Shown piece after piece: positions 1-8,618 of a stretch of 64,000 nucleotides of DNA. The notes under the pieces were generated by a model. That model had not been told where the DNA came from. It saw nothing but the letters and a program-made list of their open reading frames with translations, and ran no database searches. The DNA is from Clostridiales bacterium. Its GTDB lineage: Bacteria > Bacillota > Clostridia > Peptostreptococcales > Anaerovoracaceae. Every line of letters starts with the position of its first letter. Position 1 is the first letter of the stretch. Where the stretch lies: positions 4,492,929-4,556,928 of the forward strand of contig CP042469.1 in NCBI GenBank assembly GCA_015243575.1, read 5' to 3'. The position numbers and the translations under genes are program-made.

Positions 1-1
1 A

Positions 2-466
2 TCGGGCTACGACGTGCATAAGCTGACGGAGGGAAGAAAGCTGATTCTCGGTGGCGTAGAGCTTCCGTATGAGAAAGGGCTTTTGGGTCATTCCGATGCG
101 GATGTACTTCTTCATGCCATTATGGATGCCATGCTCGGCGCAGCAGCACTAGGCGATATTGGCCGCCACTTTCCGGATAATGACGAAGCATACCGGGGAA
201 TTTCCAGCCTTTTATTATTGAAGGAAGTAAATAACCTTTTAAAGGAAAAGGGTTTTTATGTTGTTAATCTTGATGCGACGGTGATTGCAGAAAGACCGAA
301 GATTGCACCCTATGTAAGTCTGATGACCGATAAAATTTCAAATATGCTCCAAATTGATGGAAGCAGAGTCAATATAAAAGGAACAACCACCGAAGGCCTA
401 GGGTTTTGCGGAAGAGGAGAGGGCATCGCCTCACAGGCAACCGTTCTAATTCGACGCAGAGGATAA
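2..466 (+). CDS. ispF: 2-C-methyl-D-erythritol 2,4-cyclodiphosphate synthase, 5' end cut by window
   Basis: IspF makes the cyclic diphosphate intermediate of the MEP isoprenoid pathway in the cytoplasm. The reading frame is open from base 2 and gives 154 residues beginning SGYDVHKL; the family is usually about 157 residues, so only a few N-terminal residues are missing, unless the protein is an IspDF fusion that continues upstream. The metal-binding DVH motif is at the very start. [11 protein letters not shown] and the C-terminal [16 protein letters not shown] are diagnostic. A GTG at 14 lies inside the DVH motif and is not a credible start. The gene ends in a hairpin before proS, a frequent clostridial neighbour. 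Confidence 0.95.
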   Translation, partial: SGYDVHKLTEGRKLILGGVELPYEKGLLGHSDADVLLHAIMDAMLGAAALGDIGRHFPDNDEAYRGISSLLLLKEVNNLLKEKGFYVVNLDATVIAERPKIAPYVSLMTDKISNMLQIDGSRVNIKGTTTEGLGFCGRGEGIASQATVLIRRRG

Positions 467-472
467 GATCAA

Positions 473-516
473 GGACCTAGTTTGCAACCTAACATTTGCA
501 AAGAGGTCCGTTTTAT
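473..516 (+). terminator. Intrinsic terminator-like hairpin between ispF and proS
   Basis: The arms GGACCT (473-478) with TTTGCAA, and TTGCAAA with AGGTCC (504-509), form a long stem over an 8-base loop and are followed by GTTTTAT. It probably ends the ispF transcript. It lies about 90 bases before proS, so it could also act as an attenuator for that gene. No T-box sequence was seen. Confidence 0.6.
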
Positions 517-600
517 CGGCTGTGCAGTACCGCGGAAAAGGCCTGCGGCACGAATGAAAAGAAAATAAACCGATTGAAAATCAAAGGAGAGATTAAATCA

Positions 601-2334
601 ATGAGACTTTCAAAAATGTATATTAGAACGTTAAGAGAGGTTCCTAACGAAGCAGAGATTCCAAGCCATATCTGGCTGCTGCGGGCCGGTATGATCCGCA
701 GGCTGGTGTCCGGCGTATACGGCTTCATGCCTCTTGGTTTTCGCTCCGTAAGGAAGATTGAAGATATTGTTCGTGAGGAGATGGATGCCAAGGGCGGGCA
801 GGAAATTCACATGTCGGCTCTTCAGCCTGCTGAATTGTGGCAGGAGTCTGGCAGATGGTATGCTTACGGGCCGGAAATGTGGAGATTAAGGGATAGAAAT
901 GAAAGGGAGTTCTGCCTGGGGCCAACCCATGAAGAAATCTTTACTGATATTGTGAGAAGCGAAGTAAGCTCATATCGTCAGCTTCCTCTGAATCTTTATC
1001 AGATCCAGACGAAGTACAGAGATGAGAAAAGACCTCGTTTCGGCTTAATGAGAAGCCGGGAATTCGTTATGAAGGATGCGTACTCCTTTGACAGGGACTG
1101 GGAAGGTCTTGATCAGAGCTATCGTGATATGTATGATGCATATGAAAGAGTATTCACGCGCTGCGGGCTGGTATTTCGTGCGGTAGAAGCGGATACTGGT
1201 GCCATCGGCGGCAGTGCTTCCCATGAATTCACTGCCCTTTCCGAAGTAGGAGAAAGTGAAATCGCTTACTGTGGAAGCTGTGATATGGCCGCTACCTCCG
1301 AGAGAGCAGAATGCGTGAACGATACTCCCTCCGATGAAGCGGAGCTGCCCCTGGAAAAGGTGGTAACACCTGGAACCAAAACGATTGCAGAGGTGGCTGG
1401 CTTCCTTAAGGTGGACGAAAAGCAGACGATAAAAGCGCTTCTTTTTAGAGTCTACGGCGAAGCAGAGGAGTCTGTTTCCTATGTTGCTGCATTTATTCGG
1501 GGTGATCGTGAGCTGAATATGACAAAGCTGGTCAATGCACTGGGTGTTCCTGAGCATGCTGTGGAATTTGCGGATGAAGCAGAAATGGGTGCTGTCACTG
1601 GAAGCGTGGGAGGTTTTACAGGCCCGGTAGGCTTGCATGACTGTAAGATCCTCGTGGACAGTGAATTGGTCGGTCTAAAAAACCTAGTGGCAGGTGCCTG
1701 TGAAAAGGATCACCATCTGATCAATGTAAACTACGGTCGAGATTATAAAGGTGATATCGTTACGGATCTTAAGCTCATCAAGGCCGGAGACAAGTGTCCG
1801 GTCTGCGGTGCTCCGGTTAAGATGGCAAGAGGGATCGAAGTTGGACAGGTATTCAAGCTTGGAACAAAATACAGCAAATCCATGGGTGCTTATTATAAGG
1901 ACGAAAACATGAATGACCAGCTGATCATCATGGGCTGCTACGGAATCGGTGTTACAAGAACCCTTGCAGCAATCGTCGAGCAGCATCATGATGAAAACGG
2001 AATCATTTGGCCTATGTCAGTTGCGCCATATCATGTCATTGTCACTGTTGTAAATACAGAAGATGAACAGCAGACAGTTCTTGCGGAGACCATCTATCAG
2101 GAACTGCTGAAGGCTGGAATTGAAGCATTGATCGACGATCGTAAGGAACGGCCCGGTGTGAAATTTAAAGATGCCGACGTTCTTGGTATCCCTGTAAGAA
2201 TCACTGTGGGCAAGAAAGCAGCCGAAGGAGTAGTGGAATATAAACTGAGAAAAGAGTCTGCTTTCTCTGAAATCAGTGCGGAAGCAGCTGCCTCCGATGC
2301 AATCGCTTATGTAAGAGCGGAACTAAGTAAGTGA
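601..2334 (+). CDS. proS: Prolyl-tRNA synthetase (bacterial type with editing insertion)
   Basis: Charges tRNA-Pro with proline (class II synthetase, cytoplasmic). The protein has 577 residues, the usual length for the bacterial long form. The start at 601 is preceded by AAAGGAGAG at a good distance; an upstream in-frame extension to 496 has no ribosome binding site and unrelated sequence. The class II core is clear: [20 protein letters not shown], then [13 protein letters not shown], and motif 3 with [11 protein letters not shown] near residue 446. A YbaK-like editing insertion covers roughly residues 240-390 ([15 protein letters not shown]). The C-terminal anticodon-binding domain includes [20 protein letters not shown]. 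Confidence 0.97.
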   Translation: MRLSKMYIRTLREVPNEAEIPSHIWLLRAGMIRRLVSGVYGFMPLGFRSVRKIEDIVREEMDAKGGQEIHMSALQPAELWQESGRWYAYGPEMWRLRDRNEREFCLGPTHEEIFTDIVRSEVSSYRQLPLNLYQIQTKYRDEKRPRFGLMRSREFVMKDAYSFDRDWEGLDQSYRDMYDAYERVFTRCGLVFRAVEADTGAIGGSASHEFTALSEVGESEIAYCGSCDMAATSERAECVNDTPSDEAELPLEKVVTPGTKTIAEVAGFLKVDEKQTIKALLFRVYGEAEESVSYVAAFIRGDRELNMTKLVNALGVPEHAVEFADEAEMGAVTGSVGGFTGPVGLHDCKILVDSELVGLKNLVAGACEKDHHLINVNYGRDYKGDIVTDLKLIKAGDKCPVCGAPVKMARGIEVGQVFKLGTKYSKSMGAYYKDENMNDQLIIMGCYGIGVTRTLAAIVEQHHDENGIIWPMSVAPYHVIVTVVNTEDEQQTVLAETIYQELLKAGIEALIDDRKERPGVKFKDADVLGIPVRITVGKKAAEGVVEYKLRKESAFSEISAEAAASDAIAYVRAELSK

Positions 2335-2668
2335 TGATTTAATGGAGTGTCCACAGAAGAATCAATGCCTCAAAGCAAATAGAAGGCGTTTTCCGTAGAA
2401 ACCGCAGTACTGGGTCATAGATCTGAACTACCATGGTTCCTTTGGAGCCGCGTACTTAGATCTGTGGCCTTTCTATATGCGCAAACGGTAAAATTCTTCT
2501 CGTTTCCTTCAATTGTAGGAGCAGTCTGCTGCATTATAATCAATCCTCATCTGGGGAATACTACGGTTGCTTTGTATTGCATTGCTTAGCTGAAATAAGT
2601 AGGATCCGTCTCAGTCAACCGAAATGCAATCTGCCGCTGAAAAAGAGAATTAGAAAGGACAGCAAGGA
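2335..2668 (+). other. Intergenic region between proS and the chromate-transporter pair
   Basis: No credible gene is seen in these 334 bases. An imperfect inverted repeat around two AGATCT words (about 2435-2472) could form a weak hairpin without a T tract. A promoter candidate near 2513-2540 is listed separately. Confidence 0.5.
2513..2540 (+). promoter_or_regulatory. Candidate promoter of the chr operon
   Basis: TTGTAG (2513-2518), a 16-base spacer and a perfect TATAAT (2535-2540). It lies about 130 bases upstream of the first transporter gene. Confidence 0.5.
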
Positions 2669-3220
2669 ATGAAACTGATCTGGGAACTATTCATCACATT
2701 TTTTAAGGTAGGGGCTTTTACTATTGGAGGAGGCCTTGCCATGCTGCCGGTAATACGAAAAGCGGTGGTTGAAGAACGAGGCTGGCTGACGGAGGAGGAA
2801 ATCGTTGACTGCTTTGCGGTGAGTCAGTCTCTGCCCGGCGTTCTGGCAATTAACGCAGCCATTTACGTTGGCAATAAGAAAAAAGGCTTGCAGGGAAGTC
2901 TGGCGTCTCTTCTTGGTGTGATTCTCCCTTCCTATATCAGTATCATTGTAATCTTGCTGTTTCTGGGAAGCATCGAAGAAAATACTCATGTATTGGGTGC
3001 ATTTGAAGGAATTAAAGCGGCTTCAGCGGCAATGATTCTGGTTGCAGCCTATAAATTAGGAAAGCAGATCCTCAAAGGAAAAGTAGAAATTTTCATTGCC
3101 GTGATTTCTTTTGCAGTAATCGTGTTTGCAGGAATCAACGCAGTTTGGGCCATCCTGTTCGGAGGGTTGACCGGTCTGGTGGTATACCAATACAATAAAA
3201 GAAAGGGCAGGGCTGAATAA
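2669..3220 (+). CDS. Chromate transporter family protein, short form, subunit 1
   Basis: Membrane protein of 183 residues with a single CHR domain. The conserved FFKVGAFTIGGGLAMLP is near the N-terminus, followed by SQSLPGVLAINAAIYVG, and about five hydrophobic stretches. Family members with two fused CHR domains are about 400 residues; short ones work as pairs, and the next gene is the partner. The start is ATG after AAAGGA. It overlaps the next gene by one base (TAATG), so the two are translationally coupled. In chromate-resistant bacteria the family exports chromate; in many anaerobes the true substrate is unknown, so the annotation is a family name only. Confidence 0.88.
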   Translation: MKLIWELFITFFKVGAFTIGGGLAMLPVIRKAVVEERGWLTEEEIVDCFAVSQSLPGVLAINAAIYVGNKKKGLQGSLASLLGVILPSYISIIVILLFLGSIEENTHVLGAFEGIKAASAAMILVAAYKLGKQILKGKVEIFIAVISFAVIVFAGINAVWAILFGGLTGLVVYQYNKRKGRAE

Positions 3221-3789
3221 TGGCATACTTTAATTTATTTTATATGTTCTTTAAAATCGGTATGTTCAGCTTTGGGGGAGGATATGCCATGCTGCCTTTG
3301 ATCTTCCAAAGTGTTCAGGATTTTGGGATCATGAGTGCAGCGGAATTCTCAAGGCTGGTGGCTATTTCTCAGGTAACACCTGGTCCCATTGCAGTGAATG
3401 CCGCAACGTTTGTTGGATTTCAGTACAGAGGGTACCTTGGTGCTGCTGTAGCTACTGCAGGCGTTGCACTTCCATCGCTGCTTCTGATTCTTATCACGAT
3501 GCATTTTATGAAAATCTTTCAGGAGAATCAATCTGTGGACGCAGTATTGAAGGGAATCCGGCCTGCAACTGTTGGACTGATTGCATCCGCAGTGATTTTT
3601 CTGGCGGAAAATTCCATTCTCAACGGACCCGTATTTACACAGGATCTATTCACAAACTACAGAGAACACATTAATCTGTTGCCTATGGTCTTTTTCCTTG
3701 CTACAATTGTTTTGGCGGGAAAATTTAAAATCAGTCCCATCAAGCTTACTCTCCTGGCGGGCTTAATCGGGGCTGTTGTGATCAGGTAA
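3220..3789 (+). CDS. Chromate transporter family protein, short form, subunit 2
   Basis: Second half of a two-gene CHR transporter, 189 residues. It repeats the family pattern: FFKIGMFSFGGGYAMLP at residues 10-26, then SQVTPGPIAVNAATFVGF, and several hydrophobic segments up to the C-terminus. Its start codon shares a base with the stop of the first gene. The pair is likely to form a heterodimer with inverted topology, as known for short-chain CHR proteins. The next gene, a NUDIX hydrolase, begins 17 bases downstream and is probably cotranscribed. Confidence 0.88.
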   Translation: MAYFNLFYMFFKIGMFSFGGGYAMLPLIFQSVQDFGIMSAAEFSRLVAISQVTPGPIAVNAATFVGFQYRGYLGAAVATAGVALPSLLLILITMHFMKIFQENQSVDAVLKGIRPATVGLIASAVIFLAENSILNGPVFTQDLFTNYREHINLLPMVFFLATIVLAGKFKISPIKLTLLAGLIGAVVIR

Positions 3790-3806
3790 ATAGGAGGGAT
3801 GATATT

Positions 3807-4262
3807 ATGTGGACTGGCGGAGTCAGGGTGATTTTGCCCGATGAAGAAGGAAGGATCCTGATGGTAAAGCAATGCCATGAGGGTAAGGATATCTGGATGG
3901 CACCCGGAGGGGGAATTGAGGAACATGAAGACGCAGCACAGGCTGCCGTTCGGGAAGTCATGGAAGAGACAGGCCTTGAAATCAGCGTGAAGCGGCTTCT
4001 GTGGCACGTGGAAGAGGTATCGGAAGAAAGAGGCCAAAGGTTTGTCAACTTCTTTCTGGGAGAAGTGACTGGCGGAACACTTGGATTGGGCTCTGATCCT
4101 GAGTTTGATGAAGCCGGGCAGGTTCTGCGAGAAGTAAGGTTTCTTACGAAAAAAGAACTTCTGAGTCTGGAACATCTTTACCCGGAATACCTTCGGACAG
4201 AGCTTTGGGAGGCGCTGGAACCGGTTCACTACCCCAATGAGGTATTTCGATTGCGAAAGTAA
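3807..4262 (+). CDS. NUDIX hydrolase
   Basis: Hydrolyses a nucleoside diphosphate linked to another group; the exact substrate cannot be read from sequence. The protein has 151 residues. A complete NUDIX box runs from Gly35 to Leu57: Gly35, Glu41, Arg49, Glu50, Glu53, Glu54 and Gly56 match the GX5EX7REUXEEXGU pattern. The ATG follows AGGAGGG. It is the last gene of the short chr operon, and two hairpins directly downstream separate it from araB. Confidence 0.92.
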   Translation: MWTGGVRVILPDEEGRILMVKQCHEGKDIWMAPGGGIEEHEDAAQAAVREVMEETGLEISVKRLLWHVEEVSEERGQRFVNFFLGEVTGGTLGLGSDPEFDEAGQVLREVRFLTKKELLSLEHLYPEYLRTELWEALEPVHYPNEVFRLRK

Positions 4263-4293
4263 GGGACGAAGGTTTTGTAAAATCTGGATGACA

Positions 4294-4355
4294 GGCGGCA
4301 ACGGAAAAAAGCGATGCCGCCATTTTATATAAGTGGCGTCAGCCACTTATTTTAT
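4294..4355 (+). terminator. Two consecutive terminator hairpins after the NUDIX gene
   Basis: The first hairpin pairs GGCGGCA (4294-4300) with TGCCGCC (4315-4321) and is followed by ATTTTATATA. The second pairs AAGTGGC (4331-4337) with GCCACTT (4342-4348) and is followed by ATTTTATTT. They isolate the arabinose genes from the upstream operon. Confidence 0.75.
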
Positions 4356-4378
4356 TTCACCAATTTCTGTTTTTTCCC

Positions 4379-4407
4379 TTGTGTGCGAAAAAGAACCATG
4401 ATATTAT
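4379..4407 (+). promoter_or_regulatory. Probable araBAD promoter
   Basis: TTGTGT (4379-4384), a 17-base spacer and TATTAT (4402-4407). The AraR-like palindrome begins just downstream of the -10 box. Confidence 0.6.
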
Positions 4408-4415
4408 GATTTCAA

Positions 4416-4431
4416 AGTTGTACGTACTAAT
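4416..4431 (+). promoter_or_regulatory. AraR-like operator upstream of araB
   Basis: The sequence AGTTGTACGTACTAAT is centred on the palindrome GTACGTAC and closely resembles the operator of the arabinose repressor AraR of Bacillus (ATTTGTnCGTACAAAT type). It covers the expected transcription start of the araB promoter, a position suited to repression. No araR gene is visible in the window. Confidence 0.55.
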
Positions 4432-4471
4432 TATCATTAAACAACAAAATTGTATTTAAGAGGTGCGCAAT

Positions 4472-6142
4472 ATGACGAAATACGTAATCGGTGTTGACTA
4501 TGGAACCTTATCGGGACGCGCGGTATTGGTGGAGGCTGCTACGGGAACAGAGCTCTGTTCTTCCGTCTTTGACTATCCACACGGTGTTATTGACAGAACC
4601 TTGCCAACGGGTGAGCCTCTTGGTCATGACTGGGCGCTTCAGCATCCGCAAGACTATATTGAGGTGCTTGCCCACACCGTGCCGGCAGTCCTGAAAGAAG
4701 CTGGAGTAAACCCGGATCAGGTGATTGGAATCGGAACAGACTTTACCGCTTGCACGATTCTTCCCGTTACCGAAGAAGGGATTCCTCTCTGCACAATGCC
4801 CCAATATGAAAAAAACCCTCACGCCTGGGTCAAGTTATGGAAGCATCATGCAGCACAGGATAAAGCAAATGAACTGAATCGGATCGCAGAAGAGCGGGAA
4901 GAACCATGGCTCAAAAACTATGGAGGAAAAATCAGCAGTGAGTGGGCGATTCCGAAAATATGGCAGGTCTTAGACGAAGCGCCGGAGATTTATGCGGCAG
5001 CAGACCGCTTTATTGAAGCGGCGGATTGGATTATTTGGCAGCTCTGCGGAAAAGAGACCCGCAACAGCTGTACGGCAGGGTACAAGGAGATCTGGAATAA
5101 AGCCGCCGGATATCCGACTAATGAGTTTTTCAAAGCGCTTGATCCCAGACTGGAGAAGGTAGTTGAGGAAAAGCTTGGCACGTTGATTACTCCCCTTGGT
5201 GAAAAGGCAGGCTTCGTTACTCAAAAAGCCGCACAACTGACTGGACTGAAGGAAGGAACTGCCGTGGCAATTGGAAATGTGGACGCCCATGTAAGCGCTC
5301 CGGCAGTAGGAATTGACGGGCCGGGAAAGATTTTGGCGATTATGGGGACCTCTACCTGTCACGTGTTGATGGGAACAGAGGAAACACAGGTGCCCGGGAT
5401 GTGTGGTGTGGTAGCCGATGGCATTCTCCCCGGGTATTACGGCTATGAGGCAGGTCAATCCTGTGTGGGAGATCATTTCGCATGGTTCGTAGATCACTGT
5501 TTGCCGGCAGGATACTATGATGAAGCTCAAAAAATGGGCATGAATGTACATAGATATCTCACAGAAAAAGCCCAGAAGCTCAAGCCCGGAGAGAGCGGAC
5601 TTCTGGCTCTTGACTGGTGGAATGGAAACCGCAGCGTGCTGGTAGACGTGGACCTGACCGGAATGATCCTGGGAATGACCCTCCAGACAAAGCCGGAGGA
5701 GATTTACCGGGCTTTAATTGAAGCAACTGCTTACGGAAACCGTGAGATCGTAGAAAACTTTCGACGCAACGGTGTGCCGGTGGAAGAGTTCTTTGCCGCA
5801 GGAGGCATCAGCCAGAAAAATCCGCTCATGATGCAGATCTATGCCGATGTTCTTGGAATGCCGGTGAAAATATCCGGAAGCGACCAATGTCCCGCATTGG
5901 GAAGTGCCATCTTTGCGGCAGTAGCCGCAGGAAAAGAGGCAGGGGGCTACGATACGGTCTATGAAGCTGCAAGAGTGATGGGCAAGATTAAGGATACAGT
6001 TTATCAGCCAAATCCGGAGCATGCAGCAGTATACGACCGGCTCTTCCGAGAGTACGTAACGCTCCATGACTACTTTGGCAGGGGAGAAAACGACGTTATG
6101 AAACGACTTAAAAGGATAAAGATAGAACAGTCGAAAGCCTAA
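4472..6142 (+). CDS. araB: Ribulokinase
   Basis: Phosphorylates L-ribulose to L-ribulose-5-phosphate in L-arabinose catabolism. The protein has 556 residues and belongs to the FGGY carbohydrate kinases. The N-terminal nucleotide-binding motif is [51 protein letters not shown] and the C-terminal [18 protein letters not shown] are typical of AraB. The ATG at 4472 follows AGAGGTG at the right distance; a GTG nine bases earlier overlaps that binding site and is unlikely. First gene of araB-araA-araD. Confidence 0.96.
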   Translation: MTKYVIGVDYGTLSGRAVLVEAATGTELCSSVFDYPHGVIDRTLPTGEPLGHDWALQHPQDYIEVLAHTVPAVLKEAGVNPDQVIGIGTDFTACTILPVTEEGIPLCTMPQYEKNPHAWVKLWKHHAAQDKANELNRIAEEREEPWLKNYGGKISSEWAIPKIWQVLDEAPEIYAAADRFIEAADWIIWQLCGKETRNSCTAGYKEIWNKAAGYPTNEFFKALDPRLEKVVEEKLGTLITPLGEKAGFVTQKAAQLTGLKEGTAVAIGNVDAHVSAPAVGIDGPGKILAIMGTSTCHVLMGTEETQVPGMCGVVADGILPGYYGYEAGQSCVGDHFAWFVDHCLPAGYYDEAQKMGMNVHRYLTEKAQKLKPGESGLLALDWWNGNRSVLVDVDLTGMILGMTLQTKPEEIYRALIEATAYGNREIVENFRRNGVPVEEFFAAGGISQKNPLMMQIYADVLGMPVKISGSDQCPALGSAIFAAVAAGKEAGGYDTVYEAARVMGKIKDTVYQPNPEHAAVYDRLFREYVTLHDYFGRGENDVMKRLKRIKIEQSKA

Positions 6143-6195
6143 GGAAAACGCTGACTCATTACGCGAGTACGCTATCGAATGAGCGCTTTTCCAAA
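6142..6195 (+). other. Imperfect hairpin between araB and araA
   Basis: GGAAAACGCTGACTCATT can pair imperfectly with AATGAGCGCTTTTCC across a short loop. There is no good T tract after it, so it more likely tunes mRNA stability or expression inside the operon. The loop side carries the word GAGTACGC that recurs elsewhere (see findings). Confidence 0.4.
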
Positions 6196-6230
6196 ATAAA
6201 TATTGATCGTCAGTAAAGGAGGAAACGGCA

Positions 6231-7706
6231 ATGGCATTAAAGGATTATGAATTTTGGTTGATCGTAGGAAGTCAGATATTATATGGACCGGAAGTATTAA
6301 AGACGGTGGCCGAGCGGGGAGAAGAAATGGCTGCAGCAATGAACGCATCCGGCTTACTGCCCTGCAAATTGGTCTATAAACTTACGGCCAAGTCTCCTGA
6401 GGAAATCAGCGAAATCGTCAAGGAGGCGAACTATGATGAGAAATGTGCGGGTACCATCATGTGGATGCATACTTTCAGCCCGAGCAAAATGTGGATCAAT
6501 GGTTTGAAAGACCTCCAAAAGCCATATTGTCACCTGGCTACCCAATACAATCGACAGATACCCAATGATGAGATTGATATGGATTTTATGAACCTGAACC
6601 AGGCAGCCCATGGAGACAGAGAACATGGTTTTATTGGTGCTCGTCTGCGTATGAAACGAAAGATCATTGCAGGATACTGGAAGGATGAAGAGGTTCAAAA
6701 GCGTTTGGGAAATTGGATGCGTGCCGCTGTTGGAGCCGCTTTCAGTAAAAAACTCAAAGTGATGCGCTTTGGCGACAATATGAGGAATGTAGCGGTAACA
6801 GAAGGAGATAAGGTCGAAGCACAGACAAAGCTTGGCTGGCAGGTAAATACCTGGCCTGTGGGAAAGCTGGTTGATTTGATCAACGAAGTGGCTGAGGACG
6901 AAATAGAGACTCTGATGAAAGAAATGGAAACGCTTTACGAAATCAGCACCTCTCAGCTGGACAGTATACGGTATCAGGCCAAAGCAGAGCTTGCCATGAA
7001 GAAGCTGCTGGAAGAAGAGCACTGCGGCGCGTTCAGCAATACCTTTGAGGATTTATACGGCATGGAGCAGCTGCCCGGCCTGGCCACCCAGCGCCTGATG
7101 AGTCAGGGCTATGGCTATGGAGGTGAAGGGGATTGGAAGGTTTCGGCCATGACTGCTGTGATGAAAGCTATGGCGGAAGGTCTCAGTGGCGGAACGACAT
7201 TTATGGAAGATTATACATATGATTTGACAAAGGGCGCGGAGTGCAGTTTGGGTGCTCATATGCTTGAAGTCTGTCCGTCCATTGCAGCAGGAAAACCGAG
7301 AATCGAGGTTCACCCTCTTGGCATCGGCGGCAAATCAGACCCCGCACGTCTTGTTTTTGAAGGCAGGGAAGGAACTGCAATCGTAGTTTCCCTCGTTGAT
7401 ATGGGAGGCCGACTCCGCCTGATCTGCCATGATATTGAGTGCATTAAGCCCATTTACGAGATGCCGAATCTGCCCGTCGCTCGTACCATGTGGAAAGCAA
7501 TGCCGAATCTGCTGACCGGTTTAGAGGCATGGATCTTGGCAGGCGGCGCGCACCATACGACACTGTCCTATGATATTACTGCAGAGCAGATGAAGGATTG
7601 GGCAAGAATGATGGATATTGAGTTCGTGCATATCTCAAAAGACACCACGCTGGAAGGTTTGGAGCACAGTCTGTTTCTTGCAGATCTCGCGTGGAAACTG
7701 CAATAA
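6231..7706 (+). CDS. araA: L-arabinose isomerase
   Basis: Converts L-arabinose to L-ribulose with a divalent metal, usually Mn2+. The protein has 491 residues, normal for AraA. Metal ligands known in the family are visible in context: Glu in GGEGDWK near residue 297, Glu in FMEDYTYDL, His in LGAHMLEVCPSIA and His in GGAHHTTLSYD. The N-terminus FWLIVGSQILYGPE is characteristic. The ATG follows GGAGGAAA. It lies between araB and araD in one operon. Confidence 0.97.
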   Translation: MALKDYEFWLIVGSQILYGPEVLKTVAERGEEMAAAMNASGLLPCKLVYKLTAKSPEEISEIVKEANYDEKCAGTIMWMHTFSPSKMWINGLKDLQKPYCHLATQYNRQIPNDEIDMDFMNLNQAAHGDREHGFIGARLRMKRKIIAGYWKDEEVQKRLGNWMRAAVGAAFSKKLKVMRFGDNMRNVAVTEGDKVEAQTKLGWQVNTWPVGKLVDLINEVAEDEIETLMKEMETLYEISTSQLDSIRYQAKAELAMKKLLEEEHCGAFSNTFEDLYGMEQLPGLATQRLMSQGYGYGGEGDWKVSAMTAVMKAMAEGLSGGTTFMEDYTYDLTKGAECSLGAHMLEVCPSIAAGKPRIEVHPLGIGGKSDPARLVFEGREGTAIVVSLVDMGGRLRLICHDIECIKPIYEMPNLPVARTMWKAMPNLLTGLEAWILAGGAHHTTLSYDITAEQMKDWARMMDIEFVHISKDTTLEGLEHSLFLADLAWKLQ

Positions 7707-7724
7707 AAAAAGAAGGGAGTATTT

Positions 7725-8432
7725 ATGCTGGAGCAGTTGAAGGAACAGGTTTACAACGCCAATATGATGCTGCCACGCTATGGTTTAATTACCTTTACCT
7801 GGGGCAATGTATCAGCGGTGGACCGAAAGGAAAACGCTATTGTGATTAAACCGTCTGGCGTCGAGTATGATGAAATGATGGCGGAAGATATGGTCGTAAT
7901 CGATCTGAAGACAGGAGATAAACTGGAAGGCAGTATGAATCCTTCCTCTGATACACTGACCCATCTGGTGCTTTACCGCACCTTTCCCAATATTGGAGGC
8001 GTGGTGCATACCCATAGCAGGTGGGCTACGATTTATGCCCAGGCAGGACGGAGTATTCCAGCACTGGGAACGACTCACGGAGATTATTTCTATGGGGAGA
8101 TTCCCTGCACACGGGGTATGCTTCATGAAGAAATTTATGGAAGTCCGGGACATTACGAAGAAGAGACGGGTAATGTAATCGCTGAAACCTTTCAGGAGCG
8201 AGACCCGGATCAAGTTCCTGCTGTTTTAGTGAGAAACCACGGACCCTTTGCCTGGGGAAAGGATGCCCGAGATGCAGTACATAATGCAGTGGTTTTGGAG
8301 GAATTGGCATTTATGGCATGGCAGAACCAGATGGCAAATCCCTTCATACCGCAGATGCCCGGTGACCTTCTCGATAAGCATTATTTGAGAAAGCACGGCG
8401 CCGGAGCCTATTACGGACAAAGCAGAAAATAA
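7725..8432 (+). CDS. araD: L-ribulose-5-phosphate 4-epimerase
   Basis: Converts L-ribulose-5-phosphate to D-xylulose-5-phosphate, the entry to the pentose phosphate pathway. The protein has 235 residues of the class II aldolase/adducin fold. Zinc ligands are visible as His95 and His97 in VVHTHSRW and His172 in [17 protein letters not shown] supplies the usual catalytic region and NVSAVD the phosphate-binding region. It starts 18 bases after araA with an AAGGGAG binding site and completes the arabinose route. Confidence 0.95.
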   Translation: MLEQLKEQVYNANMMLPRYGLITFTWGNVSAVDRKENAIVIKPSGVEYDEMMAEDMVVIDLKTGDKLEGSMNPSSDTLTHLVLYRTFPNIGGVVHTHSRWATIYAQAGRSIPALGTTHGDYFYGEIPCTRGMLHEEIYGSPGHYEEETGNVIAETFQERDPDQVPAVLVRNHGPFAWGKDARDAVHNAVVLEELAFMAWQNQMANPFIPQMPGDLLDKHYLRKHGAGAYYGQSRK

Positions 8433-8461
8433 GGTATGAAGAAATAAGTGTTTAACAGTAT

Positions 8462-8487
8462 TTGACGTAAGCCAAATGTGTTATAAT
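8462..8487 (+). promoter_or_regulatory. Candidate promoter of the two-component operon
   Basis: A perfect TATAAT lies at 8482-8487, with TTGACG at 8462-8467. The 14-base spacer is shorter than ideal, so the -10 box is better supported than the -35 box. Confidence 0.4.
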
Positions 8488-8537
8488 GAACACAAAACAA
8501 GGAAAAAAATCAAAGATTTTCAAGTCAAGTCAGGAGC

Positions 8538-8572
8538 ATGTTGTACCAGTCTGTAACAAGCTGGTGCAACAT
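8538..8572 (+). other. Hairpin in the leader of the response-regulator gene
   Basis: ATGTTGTACCAG (8538-8549) pairs with CTGGTGCAACAT (8561-8572) with one G-U pair and an 11-base loop. There is no T tract. It may be an operator or a leader RNA structure. Confidence 0.5.
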
Positions 8573-8618
8573 CGGCTTGCATTTATAATACAATTGTATC
8601 AAAAGGGGAGAAGGGAAA

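Noticed and set aside
1045-1638. Minus-strand open frame inside proS
   Set aside because: It is a shadow of proS with no start signal and a composition typical of antisense translation.
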